From: Legionella_C sp048541585
GTDB lineage: Bacteria > Pseudomonadota > Gammaproteobacteria > Legionellales > Legionellaceae
Reading direction: 5' to 3'
Length of the DNA stretch: 64,000 nt
Assembly: GCF_048541585.1 (NCBI RefSeq)
Contig: NZ_CP183303.1
Location: 3,224,001 to 3,288,000 of the forward strand
A model generated the notes under the pieces. That model saw nothing but the letters and a program-made list of their open reading frames with translations, did no database searches and was not told the DNA's origin. Made by a program: the position numbers and the translations under genes. Every line of letters starts with the position of its first letter. Positions within the stretch are counted from its first letter, which is position 1. Below, in pieces: positions 25,891 to 35,627 of the stretch.

Positions 25891-27822
25891 ATGAATACGC
25901 ATGATTTCCTAACCAGCTACACCAAACGTTTTGTTGATAACAAGGAAGAAGAATTAAGCTTAAGTGATTACTTGGAGCTGTGTCGCCAAGATCCTTCAAC
26001 TTATGCTAATCCTGCAGAACGATTATTAATGGCTATTGGTGAGCCAGAAGTAATCGATACGCGCCATGATCCTGTTTTATCACGTATTTTTTCTAATAAA
26101 ATAATTCACCGATATCCTGTCTTTAAAGAATTTTTTGGTATGGAAGAGCCTATTGAACAGATAGTCGGTTTTCTTAAGCATGCTGCCCAAGGGCTGGAAG
26201 AGACTAAGCAAGTACTTTATTTACTTGGACCAGTTGGCGGCGGAAAATCTTCTTTAGCTGAAAAATTAAAAGATTTAATGCAAAAAGTACCTTTTTACGC
26301 CATTAAGGGTTCACCTGTTTTTGACTCACCCTTATCTTTATTTAATCCTGAAGAAGATGCTGAACTCTTAGAAGAGCGCTTTGGTATTCCGAGACGCTAT
26401 TTACGCTATATAATGTCACCTTGGGCAGTAAAACGGTTACATGAATATAATGGCGATATTAGTCAGTTTAAAGTTATCAAGATTAAACCTTCTCGCTTAA
26501 AGCAAATTGCTATTGCTAAGACTGAGCCAGGCGATGATAACAATCAAGATATATCTGCTTTAGTAGGAAAAGTTGATATTCGCAAGCTAGAAGAATTTTC
26601 CCAAGATGACCCCGATGCTTATAGCTATTCTGGTGGGCTTTGCCGAGCGAATCGCGGCTTACTTGAATTTGTGGAAATGTTTAAAGCCCCTATTAAAGTA
26701 CTGCATCCTTTACTTACAGCTACTCAAGAGGGTAATTACAACGCTACTGAAGGTTTATCTGGTATTCCCTTTGAGGGGATTATTCTTGCGCATTCAAATG
26801 AGTCTGAGTGGCAAGCTTTCCGCAATAATAAAAATAATGAAGCCTTTATCGACCGAATTAATATTGTAAAGGTACCTTATTGTTTACGTGTTTCTGAAGA
26901 GATAAAGATTTATCAGAAGTTGGTTGATAATAGCTCGTTAATTAATGCGCATTGTGCCCCAGGAACATTGGATATGCTGGCGCAATTTTCGGTATTAACT
27001 CGCTTAAAAGAGCCACAAAACTCTAGTATTTATTCAAAGATGCGAGTCTATAATGGCGAGAGCTTAAAAGATACAGATCCTAAAGCAAAATCTTATCAAG
27101 AGTATCGCGATTTTGCCGGTGTTGATGAAGGGATGAGTGGCATTTCTACTCGCTTCTCTTTCAAAATTTTATCCAAAGTATTTAACTTTGATCACAGCGA
27201 AGTAGCAGCTAACCCTGTGCATTTACTTTATGTGCTTGAAAGGCAAATTGAGCAAGAACAATTTCCACAAGAACAACATGAGAAATACTTAACATTTATT
27301 AAAGAATATTTATCACCTAAGTACGTTGATTTTATAGGTAAAGAGATTCAAACCGCCTATCTAGAATCTTATTCTGAATACGGTCAGAATATTTTTGATA
27401 GATACATTACCTATGCGGATTTTTGGATTCAAGATCAAGATTATCGCGATCCAGATACAGGCGAAATTTTTGATCGCAGCGCATTAAACACAGAGTTAGA
27501 AAAAATTGAAAAGCCTGCTGGTATCTCAAATCCAAAAGACTTTCGTAATGAAGTTGTCAATTTTGTACTTCGTGCTCGCGCTAATTACCATGGTAAAAAC
27601 CCAATGTGGAATAGCTATGAAAAGCTCAAAACAGTAATTGAGAAAAAAATGTTTACCAATACAGAGGATTTATTACCGGTTATCTCTTTTAATGCGAAAG
27701 CATCTGAAGATGATAAAAAGAAACATGAAGAGTTTATTGCCCGTATGATAGAGAAAGGTTACACCCGTAAACAAGTACGATTACTATGTGAGTGGTATTT
27801 ACGTGTACGTAAATCGCAATAA
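25891..27822 (+). CDS. prkA: PrkA family serine protein kinase (YeaG)
   Basis: PrkA/YeaG is a stress- and starvation-linked AAA-type protein, reported as a serine kinase. The 643-residue length is close to E. coli YeaG. The N-terminal AAA module has the Walker A LLGPVGGGKSSLAEKL near residue 112, preceded by EEPIEQIVGFLKHAAQGLEE. The C-terminal PrkA domain includes RVYNGESLKDTDPKAKSYQE and EGMSGISTRFSFK. It heads the conserved prkA-yeaH-spoVR trio, 112 bases before yeaH. In E. coli this module depends on RpoS; no clear RpoS promoter is asserted here. Confidence 0.95.
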   Translation: MNTHDFLTSYTKRFVDNKEEELSLSDYLELCRQDPSTYANPAERLLMAIGEPEVIDTRHDPVLSRIFSNKIIHRYPVFKEFFGMEEPIEQIVGFLKHAAQGLEETKQVLYLLGPVGGGKSSLAEKLKDLMQKVPFYAIKGSPVFDSPLSLFNPEEDAELLEERFGIPRRYLRYIMSPWAVKRLHEYNGDISQFKVIKIKPSRLKQIAIAKTEPGDDNNQDISALVGKVDIRKLEEFSQDDPDAYSYSGGLCRANRGLLEFVEMFKAPIKVLHPLLTATQEGNYNATEGLSGIPFEGIILAHSNESEWQAFRNNKNNEAFIDRINIVKVPYCLRVSEEIKIYQKLVDNSSLINAHCAPGTLDMLAQFSVLTRLKEPQNSSIYSKMRVYNGESLKDTDPKAKSYQEYRDFAGVDEGMSGISTRFSFKILSKVFNFDHSEVAANPVHLLYVLERQIEQEQFPQEQHEKYLTFIKEYLSPKYVDFIGKEIQTAYLESYSEYGQNIFDRYITYADFWIQDQDYRDPDTGEIFDRSALNTELEKIEKPAGISNPKDFRNEVVNFVLRARANYHGKNPMWNSYEKLKTVIEKKMFTNTEDLLPVISFNAKASEDDKKKHEEFIARMIEKGYTRKQVRLLCEWYLRVRKSQ

Positions 27823-27934
27823 TAAGTATAGCGTCAGGCCCTAAGTTTTAGCGTGTTTTGCTATATAAAGTTTAGGGGTGGCTCTATATAAGATCACTTG
27901 CAAGACAAGAATGGGTGAGGAGAGATACTGAGCT

Positions 27935-29203
27935 ATGTCGCAATTTATCGACCGCAGAGAAAACGCTGGCAAAAAAAGCACTGTAAATAGGCAGCGCTTT
28001 TTAAGGCGTTATAAAAATCAGATTAAACGTGCTGTCTCAGATGCGGTAGGTAGACGAAGTATTACTGAAATTGATCAAGGTGAACAGATTAGCATCCCTG
28101 CCAGAGATATTTCAGAGCCTCATTTCCAAAGCGGTCAAGGCGGACAAATTGAACGTATTTTACCTGGTAATGATCAATTTATTGCAGGTGATCGAATAAA
28201 ACGTCCAAACCAAGGTGGCCGAGGGTCAGGTGGAGGACAAGCTAGTAAAGATGGCGAAGGTGAGGATGACTTCGTTTTTCAATTATCAAGAGAAGAGTTT
28301 TTAGAATTATATTTTGAAGATTTAGAATTACCTGATTTAATTAAAAAAGATTTAGCAAAAATTAAAAATTACAAAATTGTTAGAGCTGGGGTCACAACGA
28401 GCGGAGTCCCGACTAATATTAATATTGTTCGGTCTATGCGCCAAGCGACAAGCCGCCGTATGGCCTTAGCTGCCCCTTATAAACGACAATTGCGCAAAGC
28501 TGAAGAGGAATTAGAACGTCTAGAAGCACAAAAAAATCCAGAGCGCTTAGAACTTTTACGTTTGCAAAGAGATATTGAGTTCTTCAAAAAGAAAATAAAG
28601 GCTGTTCCTTTTATCGACACTATTGATTTACGCTACAATAATCGGATTCGCATCCCTTCGCCCACAACACAGGCAGTGATGTTTTGTATTATGGACGTTT
28701 CTGGTTCAATGGATGAAGCCAAAAAGGATATTGCTAAGCGTTTTTTTATTCTTTTATATCTCTTTTTAACTAAAAATTATGAAAAAATCGACTTAGTATT
28801 CATTCGCCATCATACCTCAGCAAAAGAAGTCAGTGAGGAAGAGTTTTTCTATTCTCGTGAGACAGGGGGTACAGTCGTATCAAGCGCATTAGAGCTTTTA
28901 AGCACTATTATTGAGGCGCGATACCCAGCTGCCTCTTGGAATATTTATGTTGCTCAAGCTTCTGATGGTGACAATTGGAATGCTGACTCACCTTACTGCC
29001 AAGAATTGTTACAAGAAAAAATAATGCCTCTTTTGCAATATTTTGCCTATATTGAAATTATGCCTAGACACCATCAAAGTCTTTGGGAAGTCTACCAGCA
29101 GATTCGAGAAAATTATGCTAACTTTGCTATGGAGAATATTGACACTGTAGCCGATATTTACCCTGTGTTTCGCGAGCTGTTTAAAAGGAAAACAACAGTA
29201 TGA
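27935..29203 (+). CDS. yeaH: YeaH/YhbH family protein (DUF444)
   Basis: This is a conserved DUF444 protein always linked to PrkA and SpoVR. The 422-residue chain starts with FIDRRENAGKKSTVNRQRFL, typical of the family, then a Gly-rich linker GGRGSGGGQ near residue 95. A von Willebrand A-like domain starts near residue 247 with the MIDAS-type motif CIMDVSGSMDEAKKD, then a threonine in RETGGTVVSSALEL and an aspartate in ASDGDNW. It probably acts as a metal-dependent partner of PrkA. Its stop overlaps the spoVR start as ATGA. Confidence 0.93.
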   Translation: MSQFIDRRENAGKKSTVNRQRFLRRYKNQIKRAVSDAVGRRSITEIDQGEQISIPARDISEPHFQSGQGGQIERILPGNDQFIAGDRIKRPNQGGRGSGGGQASKDGEGEDDFVFQLSREEFLELYFEDLELPDLIKKDLAKIKNYKIVRAGVTTSGVPTNINIVRSMRQATSRRMALAAPYKRQLRKAEEELERLEAQKNPERLELLRLQRDIEFFKKKIKAVPFIDTIDLRYNNRIRIPSPTTQAVMFCIMDVSGSMDEAKKDIAKRFFILLYLFLTKNYEKIDLVFIRHHTSAKEVSEEEFFYSRETGGTVVSSALELLSTIIEARYPAASWNIYVAQASDGDNWNADSPYCQELLQEKIMPLLQYFAYIEIMPRHHQSLWEVYQQIRENYANFAMENIDTVADIYPVFRELFKRKTTV

Positions 29204-30720
29204 GAAAGAAGAAGCCTTTATCAACTGGTGCTGATTGGACCTTTGAATTAATTCAAATCTATGATAGAGAAATTAGTCGGCTTGCTCGTGATTTTAAATT
29301 AGATACCTATCCCAATCAAATTGAAATTATTACTGCAGAACAAATGATGGATGCCTATGCTTCAGTGGGCATGCCTATTGGCTATCACCACTGGTCATTT
29401 GGAAAACACTTCGTAGGCGTGGAAAAAAGTTATCAACGTGGTGAGATGGGGCTTGCTTATGAATTAGTTATTAATTCTAACCCGTGCATTGCTTACTTAA
29501 TGGAAGAAAATACCATGGCCATGCAAGCTTTGGTTATTGCGCATGCCTGCTATGGCCATAATTCCTTTTTTAAAAATAATTATCTTTTTAAAATGTGGAC
29601 ATCTGCAGATGCAATTATCGATTATTTAGTATTTGCTAGAAATTATATTAGTGAATGTGAAGAACGTTATGGTATTGATGAAGTAGAAAGTATCCTTGAT
29701 GCTTGCCATGCTTTGATGAATTACGGCGTTGACCGCTATAAACATCCGCCCGCTTTGTCAATTCAAGAAGAAAAAATTCGCCAGCAAAATCGAGAAATTT
29801 ATCTACAATCACAGGTTAATGAATTGTGGCGCACTATCCCACAGGCCAAGCAAACTAAGGCTTATAATGAAGCTAAACGCTTTCCGCCTGAACCTCAAGA
29901 AAATATTCTTTATTTTTTAGAGAAAAATGCGCCTCTATTACAACCTTGGCAGCGAGAGATTATTCGTATTGTGCGCAAAATTGCTCAATATTTTTATCCG
30001 CAAGGCCAGACTAAAGTGATGAATGAAGGATGGGCCTGTTTTTGGCACTACACCTTAATTAATTCACTTTATGATGAAGGCTTAATAGCTGATGAATTTA
30101 TGTTAGAAATTTTACAAAATCACACTAATGTCATTAGGCAACCATCATTCAATAGCCCCTATTATAGTGGCATTAATCCTTACACATTAGGCTATCATAT
30201 GATGCAAGACATTAAACGCATCTGTCAAAATCCTACTAAAGAAGACAAGCGCTGGTTTCCTTATTTAGCTAATACCGATTGGTTAACTAGCTTAGATACC
30301 GCTATGCGTAATTTTAAGGATGAAAGTTTTATTGCGCAGTACTTATCGCCTCATTTAATTCGAGAGTTAAAGCTTTTCCATGTTATTGATAATGATCAAA
30401 GCGCAGATATCGTCGTTAATGCTATTCATGATGAATTGGGGTACCAAGCAATTCGAGAGGCCTTGTCAAGGCAGTATAATTTAGGCTATTTAGAACCAGA
30501 TATTCAAATTTATTCCGTTGATACGGAAGGCGATCGCTCTTTAAGCCTGCATCATATCCAACAGAATAATATTCCGCTAGCACCTACCACGCAAGAAGTA
30601 CTAAAACACCTTTATACTTTATGGAAATTTCCTATTAAATTACAATCTGTTGATGCTGACGGCCAAATTACGGCTGAGTATCATTGTCCGCCCATCCCTA
30701 TAGCTAACAAAGCACCTTAA
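29200..30720 (+). CDS. ycgB: SpoVR family protein (YcgB)
   Basis: SpoVR/YcgB proteins are conserved partners of PrkA and YeaH with no settled biochemical function. The 506-residue protein begins with TGADWTFELIQIYDREISRL. It shows the family blocks YHHWSFGKHF, NPCIAYLMEENT, HACYGHNSFFKNNYLF and the highly conserved NEGWACFWHYT near residue 275. Clustered His, Glu and Trp residues suggest a metal or cofactor site. It overlaps yeaH by 4 bases, so the two are coupled. A weak hairpin with a T run follows. Confidence 0.94.
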   Translation: MRKKKPLSTGADWTFELIQIYDREISRLARDFKLDTYPNQIEIITAEQMMDAYASVGMPIGYHHWSFGKHFVGVEKSYQRGEMGLAYELVINSNPCIAYLMEENTMAMQALVIAHACYGHNSFFKNNYLFKMWTSADAIIDYLVFARNYISECEERYGIDEVESILDACHALMNYGVDRYKHPPALSIQEEKIRQQNREIYLQSQVNELWRTIPQAKQTKAYNEAKRFPPEPQENILYFLEKNAPLLQPWQREIIRIVRKIAQYFYPQGQTKVMNEGWACFWHYTLINSLYDEGLIADEFMLEILQNHTNVIRQPSFNSPYYSGINPYTLGYHMMQDIKRICQNPTKEDKRWFPYLANTDWLTSLDTAMRNFKDESFIAQYLSPHLIRELKLFHVIDNDQSADIVVNAIHDELGYQAIREALSRQYNLGYLEPDIQIYSVDTEGDRSLSLHHIQQNNIPLAPTTQEVLKHLYTLWKFPIKLQSVDADGQITAEYHCPPIPIANKAP

Positions 30721-30752
30721 AAAATAACCTTATAACTTCTAACAACAACATG

Positions 30753-30780
30753 CTGATTAAATATAGATCAGGATTTTTAT
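30753..30780 (+). terminator. Possible terminator after the spoVR gene
   Basis: A short stem CTGAT ... ATCAG is followed by GATTTTTATTT, about 30 bases after the spoVR stop. The stem is only five pairs, so the call is weak. Confidence 0.4.
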
Positions 30781-30818
30781 TTCAAGTAAAATAGCCAATT
30801 TTTTATTTGAGGTGAAAA

Positions 30819-31499
30819 ATGCCTGGTTTTTTTTCTACAAATGCTCCGCAGACGCTTACACAATGGTCTAATTATTATATTGACTGGTCACGTGTAGGTG
30901 GATTATTACGTCAAGGCACCCATCGTTATAGCTGGAATGAATTGATGCAACGCGGCATTATTTTAGCAAGCATCGGCGCTGGCGGTTATGCGGGTTATAA
31001 TGCTGCTAATCAAAATTCTGCTTTTATGTCAGGTTTATATAGCATGGCTGGTTGTTTTACGGGATTTGTGGTTTCGCATCTAGTAGTTACTGCTCCATTA
31101 ATTTACAAGCGCTATCAACTTAGCCAAGAGTGCATGGAAGCGCAAAAAGTGATTTTAAACGCTTTGCAGGATTTAAAAGATTATTTACCAAATAATGAAA
31201 ATATCAATCAGTTAATTCCGGTTATTTCCACCCATGTTGACACAATTATGAACATGAATTTAAGCAAAGGCGAACGAGCAAATGCTTCTTTGACCTGGGG
31301 GAGGCGTCGTACTTTGCTAACTAATTTAGCTGAGAAACTTAAGCAAGATATAATTGAAGTAAACAACAGTAACGGTGATAGCTTAATTGACATGAAGAAT
31401 TTTTGGTCGAAAGATACGGCTTTAATAGCTGAAGATCTTAAAAATTATAAGCCGAATCAAGTTGATAAAAATGAAATAGAAACCCCTAAGTTTTCCTAA
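30819..31499 (+). CDS. Small membrane protein of unknown function
   Basis: I do not recognise this 226-residue protein. A polar, Trp/Tyr-containing N-terminus (about 1-42) leads into two membrane segments, at about residues 48-66 (ILASIGAGGYAGYNAA) and 74-96 (YSMAGCFTGFVVSHLVVTAP). A cytoplasmic-like helical domain follows to residue 185, then a Lys/Asn/Glu-rich tail. It has its own spacer and a GAGGTG ribosome site a few bases before the ATG. It follows the prkA-yeaH-spoVR module but is probably an independent unit. Anchored effector or envelope protein are both possible. Confidence 0.65.
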   Translation: MPGFFSTNAPQTLTQWSNYYIDWSRVGGLLRQGTHRYSWNELMQRGIILASIGAGGYAGYNAANQNSAFMSGLYSMAGCFTGFVVSHLVVTAPLIYKRYQLSQECMEAQKVILNALQDLKDYLPNNENINQLIPVISTHVDTIMNMNLSKGERANASLTWGRRRTLLTNLAEKLKQDIIEVNNSNGDSLIDMKNFWSKDTALIAEDLKNYKPNQVDKNEIETPKFS

Positions 31500-31524
31500 T
31501 TTTAGTAAATACTTGTTAATTTCT

Positions 31525-31560
31525 AGCTAAGAGCAAGAATTTAAATTCTTGCTCTTAGCT
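31525..31560. repeat. Perfect 36-base palindrome
   Basis: The sequence AGCTAAGAGCAAGAATTT is followed immediately by its exact reverse complement, centred between 31542 and 31543. It lies 26 bases after the stop of the small membrane protein. No T run follows on either strand, so it is not a standard intrinsic terminator. It may be a cruciform, a protein-binding dyad or an mRNA-end stabiliser. The rest of the 31500-31816 spacer shows no gene. Confidence 0.85.
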
Positions 31561-31816
31561 ATCCATTTACTATTTACATCTTCAATAGACTTCTTTTTAA
31601 ACTGCCCTCAACCGCCAGTCATTATAGAAAAAAATAGCTACATATGTTTCTATACTCCATTTACGCACCCGCTTTTTTAGTTTTTTTCCTCATTATCTTC
31701 AAAACTTAGCTAAAATTAAAACAATGCCCTCTGTCATGGCACGATTAATGAATGCTTTATTAATAATTCTGCTTAGTTTTTAAGCTTAAATAAATTAATA
31801 TGGGGGATTATGGAGT

Positions 31817-34800
31817 ATGGATATTCGTAATTCCGCTACAACTGTTCATGCACTTTTTGAAATGCAAGCTGATTTAAATCCAGCTAATTTAGCTGTCGTT
31901 TATAATGAGCAATCATTAACTTATGACGAGTTTAATAAAAAAGCCAATCAACTGGCCCATTATTTACAACAGTTAGGCGTTAAGCCAGAAACGCCTGTAG
32001 GCCTAGGTATGGAGCGTTCTGTAGAGCTTTTACTTAGTATGTTTGCTATCTTAAAGGCAGGTGGAGGCTATATTCCTTTTGAGCCAACTCACCCCCAAGA
32101 ACGTCTAGTTGATACCTTAAATAGTAATAACATACCTTTGCTTTTAATTACCCCTGACTTAAAAGAAAAATTTCGCGATTATCAAGGTAAGATGATTATT
32201 ATTGATTTTGCAGCATTAATTAATTATCCCACAACTAATTTAAGTCCTACTAGTGAAAGTATAAATTTGGCTTATATTATTTATACGTCAGGCTCAACAG
32301 GGAAGCCTAAAGGTGTCTTAATTGAACATAGAAGCGTGGTTAATTTTTGCCTATGGTTTAAGGAATTTTGCCATTGCAAGCCCGGACAACGGATTGACTT
32401 TTCTTCAAGCCAAGCGTTTGATATGGCTATTGCCAATACTCTTATTCCGCTTATGCTTGGCATGACTATTGTTATCTGTAACGATAATACTAAAAAAAGT
32501 CCATATTATTACTTAGAATTTATTAAAACTAATAAAATTAACATTATTAAGCTAACTCCAAGTTATTTCCGTATATTACTTTATGAAGTGCAAAGTAATT
32601 TTGTTGAGTTACCAAATCTTAGTCTCATTGTTTTAGGCGGCGAAATTTTGCATACACTTGAATGTTCTTCTTGGCTTACCTTCTATCCGCATCATAAATT
32701 AATAAATGAATATGGGCCAACTGAAGCAACGGTCGCCGTTTCTGCATTTAAAGTCAGTAATTCTGGATTAAACTCCTTGCGCCCCGAGGTGCCTATTGGT
32801 AAACCGGGTAATCAGGCAGATTTTTATCTTCTAGATAAAGATTTAAACCCGGTGCCGGCAGGTAATACGGGAGAACTTTATATTGGTGGTAGCTGTTTAG
32901 CTCGCGGTTATTTTAACCAGCCACAAATGACTAATGAACGATTCATTAAAAACCCTTTTAAAGAAAATAATCGTCTATACAAAACAGGCGATTTATGCCG
33001 TCTTTTACCTGACGAAAATTATGAGATTTTAGGCCGTATAGATTTTCAAATTAAAATTCGTGGCTTTAGAATTGAATTAGGAGAAATTGAGCAAAAGCTT
33101 GCCAGCCATCCAGCTATTCAAGCTGCTGCAGTTATTGCGCGCAATAATCGCCTAAATGATAAACAGCTAATAGCCTATTATATCTTGAAAGATAAGCAAA
33201 TAAATCCAGGTATTTCTCAACTCAAACAGTATTTAAAAAGGTATCTAACCGACTATATGATTCCACATGCTTTTATTGCGGTAGATAATTTTCCCTTAAA
33301 CGCTAATGGAAAGCTAGATAGAGAAGCATTACCACTACCTAAACTTGAAACCAATCAAAATTACTTAGCTCCCGCCAACGAACTTGAGCAAGCTTTAACT
33401 GAAATCTGGTCGGAAGAATTTAATTTAAATGTCATAAGTACTCATGATAACTTTTTTGAATTAGGCGGACATTCGCTTATTGGGGCTCGTATTCTTACCA
33501 AAATTAACCAAATGTTAGATAAGAGCTTAACCATTAAAGAATTATATCAAGCGCCTACTATTGCGGAATTAGCTATATTACTTAATAAAGTAGAAACTAA
33601 GAAACATAAAGATTATGCTACAAATTCTCTTATTACCACTAAACTTATTCCTTTAAGTAATTTTCAGTTATTACTGTGGCTCTCTAATACATTTGAACCT
33701 AAAGCAAAAAAGTTAAATATCGTTTCACGTAAACGCTTACAAGGTCCTTTTAAGCAAGAAGCATTCAATTATGCTTTATCCATGTTATTAAAAAAAAATG
33801 AGGTGCTTGCCTATCATATTTATAAATTTAAGCCTGGCCAATATATACAGCAGCAATTAGCCATTACACCGGAAGAAATTGACTTAAAAAATTTAGACAC
33901 AGAGCAAACTGAAGTAGTTTTAACTGATTCAATGAACGAACTTTTAAATTATCATGCTTGGCTCAATAAAAAACCTTTAATAAGAATAAAAATCTTTTAT
34001 CTAAAGAATAATTGTGTCGAATTACAAGTTTGCTTGCCTCATCTTATATCAGATGGTACTTCAGCAATTATATTCTGGTCTGAGCTATCTAAATACTACC
34101 TGACATATCCTAAATTAATCTCGGATAAAGCCAGTTATGATAAATCTTATCGACACTATTTAGAAGAAGAGCTCCTATTAGAGGCTTATTCAGCTAAAGA
34201 TCATTACTTTTGGCTAAATTATTTAAAAAATGCAAGCTTTATTAGTTTTCCCTCGCAATATGTAATCAATAATATGGCTAAAGCTAAAATTCCTTATTCT
34301 ACTTACATAGAATTACCTAAGAAAGCTATAAATAATGTAATTCACTTTTGTACTTATTATCATTTTGGCTTAAATGAAGCCCTTTGCGCCATTTTAGCAA
34401 AAGCTTTAGCAAAAGTTTGTCAAACAACAAAAGAAACCATTTTTATTAATATCGTTAAATCAGCCCGCGAAAATCCATTATATGATAAAACGCTTGGCTG
34501 TTTTTTAAAACTCGAGCCCATTAAGCTAACATTAAATCAAAAGTCAACGCTTCTTCAGTTAGCACAAGATATTCAAAAGACTGTTATTAATACAGCGCCC
34601 TACCAGCATTGCCCAGGCTTACTTAAGCTTGCTTGTATTAATTTTAAAGCTATGCAATACAGTCGCCTAACTTACTTTTTAACTAAAATAGCTATGTCTT
34701 TTTACGCTAAGTTATTGCCTTCACTGCGATTAAATCCAAAACTATTAAGTTTGGTGGCCAATTTAGCTGCCATAAAAAACCATCGTAAATTTATAATTAA

Positions 34801-35083
34801 TTTAAATGTATTAGATAACCTTTTTTCCAAGCCGAAAAACATGAAAAATACATTATTCTTTGGTTTAAAAAATAAGCGAGTTAAGCCCTTACAATATGAC
34901 TTATTAACTATTGATTATTTTCTAGATATTTGTTTTTTAACTGGCGATAATGATATTCCTTATTTGGTTATTTCTGCAAATTTAGAACCTGAATTTCGTA
35001 ATTTACTGGGTAAAGAAATAATTAAAATTATGCAAAGTGAGCCATTCAAAATACCCAAAATAATCAAAAATGATATTCTATAG
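31817..35083 (+). CDS. Non-ribosomal peptide synthetase, A-PCP-C module
   Basis: The 1088-residue protein is a single NRPS module in an unusual order. The adenylation domain (about 10-510) has core motifs A3 YTSGSTGKPKG near 155, A5 NEYGPTEATVAV near 296, A7 YKTGDL near 388, A8 KIRGFRIELGEIE and A10 NANGKLDRE. The carrier domain (about 520-595) has DNFFELGGHSLIGARIL with the phosphopantetheine serine near 553. A condensation-type domain follows, with the core LPHLISDGTSA near 740, keeping the catalytic His and the Asp of HHxxxDG. There is no thioesterase, reductase or second carrier, and no phosphopantetheinyl transferase nearby. FDMA in motif A4 supplies the aspartate that normally binds an alpha-amino group. 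The product is unknown. Confidence 0.9.
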   Translation: MDIRNSATTVHALFEMQADLNPANLAVVYNEQSLTYDEFNKKANQLAHYLQQLGVKPETPVGLGMERSVELLLSMFAILKAGGGYIPFEPTHPQERLVDTLNSNNIPLLLITPDLKEKFRDYQGKMIIIDFAALINYPTTNLSPTSESINLAYIIYTSGSTGKPKGVLIEHRSVVNFCLWFKEFCHCKPGQRIDFSSSQAFDMAIANTLIPLMLGMTIVICNDNTKKSPYYYLEFIKTNKINIIKLTPSYFRILLYEVQSNFVELPNLSLIVLGGEILHTLECSSWLTFYPHHKLINEYGPTEATVAVSAFKVSNSGLNSLRPEVPIGKPGNQADFYLLDKDLNPVPAGNTGELYIGGSCLARGYFNQPQMTNERFIKNPFKENNRLYKTGDLCRLLPDENYEILGRIDFQIKIRGFRIELGEIEQKLASHPAIQAAAVIARNNRLNDKQLIAYYILKDKQINPGISQLKQYLKRYLTDYMIPHAFIAVDNFPLNANGKLDREALPLPKLETNQNYLAPANELEQALTEIWSEEFNLNVISTHDNFFELGGHSLIGARILTKINQMLDKSLTIKELYQAPTIAELAILLNKVETKKHKDYATNSLITTKLIPLSNFQLLLWLSNTFEPKAKKLNIVSRKRLQGPFKQEAFNYALSMLLKKNEVLAYHIYKFKPGQYIQQQLAITPEEIDLKNLDTEQTEVVLTDSMNELLNYHAWLNKKPLIRIKIFYLKNNCVELQVCLPHLISDGTSAIIFWSELSKYYLTYPKLISDKASYDKSYRHYLEEELLLEAYSAKDHYFWLNYLKNASFISFPSQYVINNMAKAKIPYSTYIELPKKAINNVIHFCTYYHFGLNEALCAILAKALAKVCQTTKETIFINIVKSARENPLYDKTLGCFLKLEPIKLTLNQKSTLLQLAQDIQKTVINTAPYQHCPGLLKLACINFKAMQYSRLTYFLTKIAMSFYAKLLPSLRLNPKLLSLVANLAAIKNHRKFIINLNVLDNLFSKPKNMKNTLFFGLKNKRVKPLQYDLLTIDYFLDICFLTGDNDIPYLVISANLEPEFRNLLGKEIIKIMQSEPFKIPKIIKNDIL

Positions 35084-35106
35084 CGCTATTAGTTAATTAT
35101 ATTAAA

Positions 35107-35466
35107 TTAAGTTAATGATTTTTTTGTAAGCTTCTGAGCAATGAACATAATACTTTCTAAGTTTAATCCGACTTGCTTATCGTAAAGCTGTTTTTTTATC
35201 TCTATCCATCGTGACTCTAGACGAATAGATTCAAGTAGATCATGGCCCAACCAAGTTAGCCGAATTAGATGAAAACCATGCGGTGAGCCGCCAGGCGTTT
35301 TATGAATTTTTCCTTCAAGAATCCCTGCTTCTTTTAATATTTCCAAATGATAAGAAATTTCATTATGTGCCACTGTGGGAAAAACATCTAAATTTAGAAG
35401 GGCACTAGGTTCTAATTCTTCTACTTTCAGAAGAATTAATCTAATTATATCCCAATTACGTTTCAT
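35107..35466 (-). CDS. DUF2513-like winged-helix protein
   Basis: This 119-residue protein begins MKRNWDIIRLILLKVEELEP and continues with VAHNEISYHLEILKEAGILEG and HLIRLTWLGHDLLESIR. This matches the general pattern of DUF2513 proteins, small predicted winged-helix proteins often found near phages and mobile elements. The central helices resemble an HTH with a following wing containing GGSPHG. It is convergent with the NRPS gene across 23 bases. A regulatory role is plausible but not shown. Confidence 0.65.
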   Translation of the reverse strand: MKRNWDIIRLILLKVEELEPSALLNLDVFPTVAHNEISYHLEILKEAGILEGKIHKTPGGSPHGFHLIRLTWLGHDLLESIRLESRWIEIKKQLYDKQVGLNLESIMFIAQKLTKKSLT

Positions 35467-35627
35467 AGTTATCTTTAGTCAATAAATAGTAGTTATAGTA
35501 TAAAACACTGACAGATAGAATGAATAAAAGATTTGCTTTAAATTTCTCAATAAACTTTAGAATTAGCTAGCAAATAATTATTTGCTAGCTAGAGAATGAC
35601 TTTGTCTAAATAGAGCCATGCTGTGGA

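Noticed and set aside
31723..31782. A 19-residue hydrophobic frame before the NRPS gene
   Set aside because: There is no ribosome site and no hint of conservation.
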